Position numbers and translations under genes: made by a program
Shown here: piece after piece, positions 13,796 to 15,482 of the stretch
Numbering within the stretch: the first letter of the stretch is position 1
Layout: every line of letters begins with the position of its first letter
Notes under the pieces: model-generated
The model's input: the letters and a program-made list of their open reading frames with translations, nothing else
Told to the model about the DNA's origin: nothing
The model's database searches: none
DNA from: an uncultured Agathobaculum sp.
Lineage (GTDB): Bacteria > Bacillota > Clostridia > Oscillospirales > Butyricicoccaceae
DNA: 15,482 nt
Direction of reading: 5' to 3'
Assembly (NCBI GenBank): GCA_944376955.1
Contig: CALWEB010000203.1
Coordinates: forward strand, 1 to 15,482

Positions 13796-14668
13796 CTAAT
13801 CTGTCTGTTTGGATAAAAGCCAAAGCGGTGCGCCTGCCGTTCTACTGGAACTCAATTCATTTAAAATAATGGATGCATCCCACTCTTGCAGGCTACGTTC
13901 CCTGCTGTTCGGGTCAGCAACCAGAATGTTTCCATCTAACGTTACGCCACGCAACAAAATAAAATGTCCAGTGCTGGTAAAATGGCCAGCGCTCATCAGC
14001 GCAACCGCAATCCGGCCGCCGGAAAGCTGGGTACGAAGTTCTTCCGGTGTCATAGACCCCAGCGAGGAACACTGTAACCCAAAACCATCTGCTACGCCGC
14101 GGACAATACTATGATAGGATCCGCTTCCCGGAGCCCAATACCCATTTTTGCTACACCAGCTTGCCATCTGCTCCGGATCCGTATCCGCACCGGTCAGGCT
14201 TTTGACGGCCATCGCCATAGCGGTTGGCCCACAGCCATACGGACCGACTCGATCAGAACCATAAGGCTGATCCTTCCATGCCGGATCGCTTTGTGCGAAA
14301 TACGTAATCGCCACGGATCCACCCGTCAATACTTCCTGCCCATCTCGAATTACCAGCTCAGTAATGGTGGGATCTTGAACGGTGATGCCACCATCCTGAA
14401 TAATCGGTTCACCCGCACGCTGGGTTTCGATTTGTTCCTGCCGGAGCGCACTGCGCTCCGCAATGCGTTCTTTCACACCATCGACAGCTAACCGAATCTG
14501 TTTGCTGCCGGAACGCCACAAATCAACCGATTTTTCCAGAACCGGGTCAACGATCCTATGGAAAATCGGCGGGTCAAGCCAGTAACATGCTGCTAACTCG
14601 GCACCGCCGATAAAAGCAACTGCCATCAGGCACAATCCTATTCGTTTTGTCCAGCTTTTTTTTTTCAC
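13796..14668 (-). CDS. Membrane-anchored C39-family cysteine peptidase-like protein
   Basis: A 290-residue protein with one N-terminal membrane helix (about 9-31). A helical, charged stalk follows (about 40-100), then a papain-like C39_2 domain (about 118-290) facing outside. Catalytic positions are visible: oxyanion Gln at about 126 (YFAQSDPAW), Cys 146 (PYGCGPTAMAMA), His 235 (GHFILL) and Asp/Asn at 252-254 (VADPNS). C39_2 proteins in Firmicutes are often wall-associated peptidases; the substrate is unknown. The start is GTG 14668, one nt after the FliT-like stop, so translation is probably coupled. The TTG at 14731 would add 21 residues but has no ribosome site. The codons after the GTG contain ten A in a row. 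The ABC gene follows 32 nt downstream. Confidence 0.85.
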   Translation of the reverse strand: MKKKSWTKRIGLCLMAVAFIGGAELAACYWLDPPIFHRIVDPVLEKSVDLWRSGSKQIRLAVDGVKERIAERSALRQEQIETQRAGEPIIQDGGITVQDPTITELVIRDGQEVLTGGSVAITYFAQSDPAWKDQPYGSDRVGPYGCGPTAMAMAVKSLTGADTDPEQMASWCSKNGYWAPGSGSYHSIVRGVADGFGLQCSSLGSMTPEELRTQLSGGRIAVALMSAGHFTSTGHFILLRGVTLDGNILVADPNSRERSLQEWDASIILNELSSSRTAGAPLWLLSKQTD

Positions 14669-14669
14669 T

Positions 14670-15044
14670 TTACGACTTTCTCTCAGAAAGCACCTGATTG
14701 ATTCTGCTGTCGATTGGAACCAGCCGCTCAATCATGCGCCTGTTCTGCTGCATCTGCTTTACAACCATTTGCTCATCCGCATCCTGCGGATTTTCCCCCT
14801 GGATCAAAGCTTGCCAACGTTCTCGAATATCCGGCGCATCGATTTCCACGATGCGCCGGATATTACCATCCAGTTCCTGCATACGGAGTACCGGTTCCTG
14901 CCGCATGGACAACAGCATACCGAAAGAGGTTCGGTCATTTCTGTCCAGCGCTTCCCCCATCTGCACGGTTAAATCATATGTCTCTGACAGGGCTGTATAC
15001 CGCTTCCTGAGTTGTACCAGCAGCGTCATCCACTCATCTTTCAT
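14670..15044 (-). CDS. fliT: Probable FliT-like flagellar chaperone
   Basis: A 124-residue, largely helical and charged cytoplasmic protein. FliT and the related FlgN-like proteins hold filament-cap or hook-junction subunits before export. The assignment rests on size, helical make-up (MRQEPVLRMQELDGNIRRIVEID is like the conserved FliT/FlgN helix) and position directly after fliS. The two genes overlap by 4 nt (ATGA), so they are translationally coupled. The family is poorly conserved, so the exact name is less sure than the role. Confidence 0.7.
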   Translation of the reverse strand: MKDEWMTLLVQLRKRYTALSETYDLTVQMGEALDRNDRTSFGMLLSMRQEPVLRMQELDGNIRRIVEIDAPDIRERWQALIQGENPQDADEQMVVKQMQQNRRMIERLVPIDSRINQVLSERKS

Positions 15045-15412
15045 ACGCCACTCGCCTTCTGTGCCTGTCGGAACGTATCACGCAGATCAGTCAATTGCGG
15101 TTTGATCTGGGCCAAAACCTTCGCGTTACGTCCCGCGTGTACACGGCTCAACTCATAAGAAAAGTAATCATACAGACGGTGCAGGTCATGACTAATTGGA
15201 TATTGCAGGTCAAGCGTATCATCCAGATACCTTAGGATGTCCCGACAGCGAATGATTGATTCCTCAAAAATTTCATAATTCTGATTTTTCAACGCAATCT
15301 CTGCACGGGTAAGACGCTTGACCAACTCATCGTACAGCAGCATCAGCAGCTCACCACGAGTCATCGTATTGATCGACTGCTCTTTGTATTGTTGATAGCC
15401 ATGCATATCCAT
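15041..15412 (-). CDS. fliS: Flagellin export chaperone FliS
   Basis: FliS binds the C-terminus of flagellin and keeps it unfolded for export. The 123-residue protein has the standard length and the family landmarks: YQQYKEQSINTMTRGELLMLLYDELVKRL at the N-terminus, then IIRCRDILRYLDDTLD and LHRLYDYFSYELSRVHAGRN. ATG 15412 is used; a weak GGGG lies about 10 nt upstream, and a second ATG two codons later is possible. It follows the probable fliD end by 38 nt and overlaps the FliT-like gene by 4 nt. Confidence 0.95.
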   Translation of the reverse strand: MDMHGYQQYKEQSINTMTRGELLMLLYDELVKRLTRAEIALKNQNYEIFEESIIRCRDILRYLDDTLDLQYPISHDLHRLYDYFSYELSRVHAGRNAKVLAQIKPQLTDLRDTFRQAQKASGV

Positions 15413-15450
15413 AGCCGGAATACCCCGTCCTTTCTATTTTACACCCTTTG

Positions 15451-15482
15451 TCAATAGCTGCTGCCGCCCAAACTCGACAAAT
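15451..15482 (-). CDS. fliD: Probable C-terminal end of flagellar cap protein FliD (partial)
   Basis: Only the last nine codons are in the window. Read on the minus strand they give LSSLGGSSY and then TGA at 15451. A short Ser/Gly/Leu-rich end like this is compatible with a FliD C-terminus, and fliD normally stands directly before fliS. The call is mainly from gene order; the other two frames are also open at the edge, though less likely. Confidence 0.45.
   Translation of the reverse strand, partial: LSSLGGSSY

Overview
The window looks like chromosome from a motile, Gram-positive Firmicute, most likely a gut-type member of class Clostridia. The flagellar gene orders (flgB-flgC-fliE-fliF and fliD-fliS-fliT), strong AGGAGG ribosome sites, TTG/GTG starts, an S-layer-homology (SLH) protein, a G5/3D wall protein and a YjfB-type motility peptide all fit. 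There is no mobile element, rRNA, tRNA or CRISPR array. Every gene but one (a lipoprotein) lies on the minus strand, so transcription runs from high to low coordinates.

Right part (15482 to 9618): the end of a probable fliD is followed by fliS and a FliT-like chaperone (4-nt overlap). Next come a membrane-anchored C39-type peptidase, an FtsE-like ABC ATPase without an FtsX partner, and a large chemoreceptor (MCP2). The last 35 nt of MCP2 overlap, in the +1 frame, a bacteriohemerythrin that has no good start signal. A SigD-type promoter inside the end of the hemerythrin gene then drives a CheX-like phosphatase and a single-domain response regulator, after a structured leader of about 220 nt. 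A terminator near 9400 closes this part.

Middle part (9221 to 4359): a G5/3D cell-wall protein, a 58-residue YjfB motility protein, and a dCache chemoreceptor (MCP1). The G5/3D gene, yjfB and MCP1 each have their own SigD-type promoter. The plus-strand lipoprotein of unknown function has a SigA-type promoter and converges on yjfB; the two share one bidirectional terminator.

Left part (4338 to 1): a secreted SLH protein with a SigD-type promoter and terminators on both sides. Then comes a SigA-type promoter covered by a perfect 11-bp palindrome, driving the rod/basal-body operon flgB-flgC-fliE-fliF, which runs off the left edge.

Together the window reads as a flagellum and chemotaxis island in which wall-active and surface proteins are tied to motility through SigD. 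The most unusual spots are the MCP2/hemerythrin junction, which may be a split or frameshifted oxygen/redox-sensing receptor, and the palindromic flgB promoter. All calls were made by reading the sequence; no database search was run.
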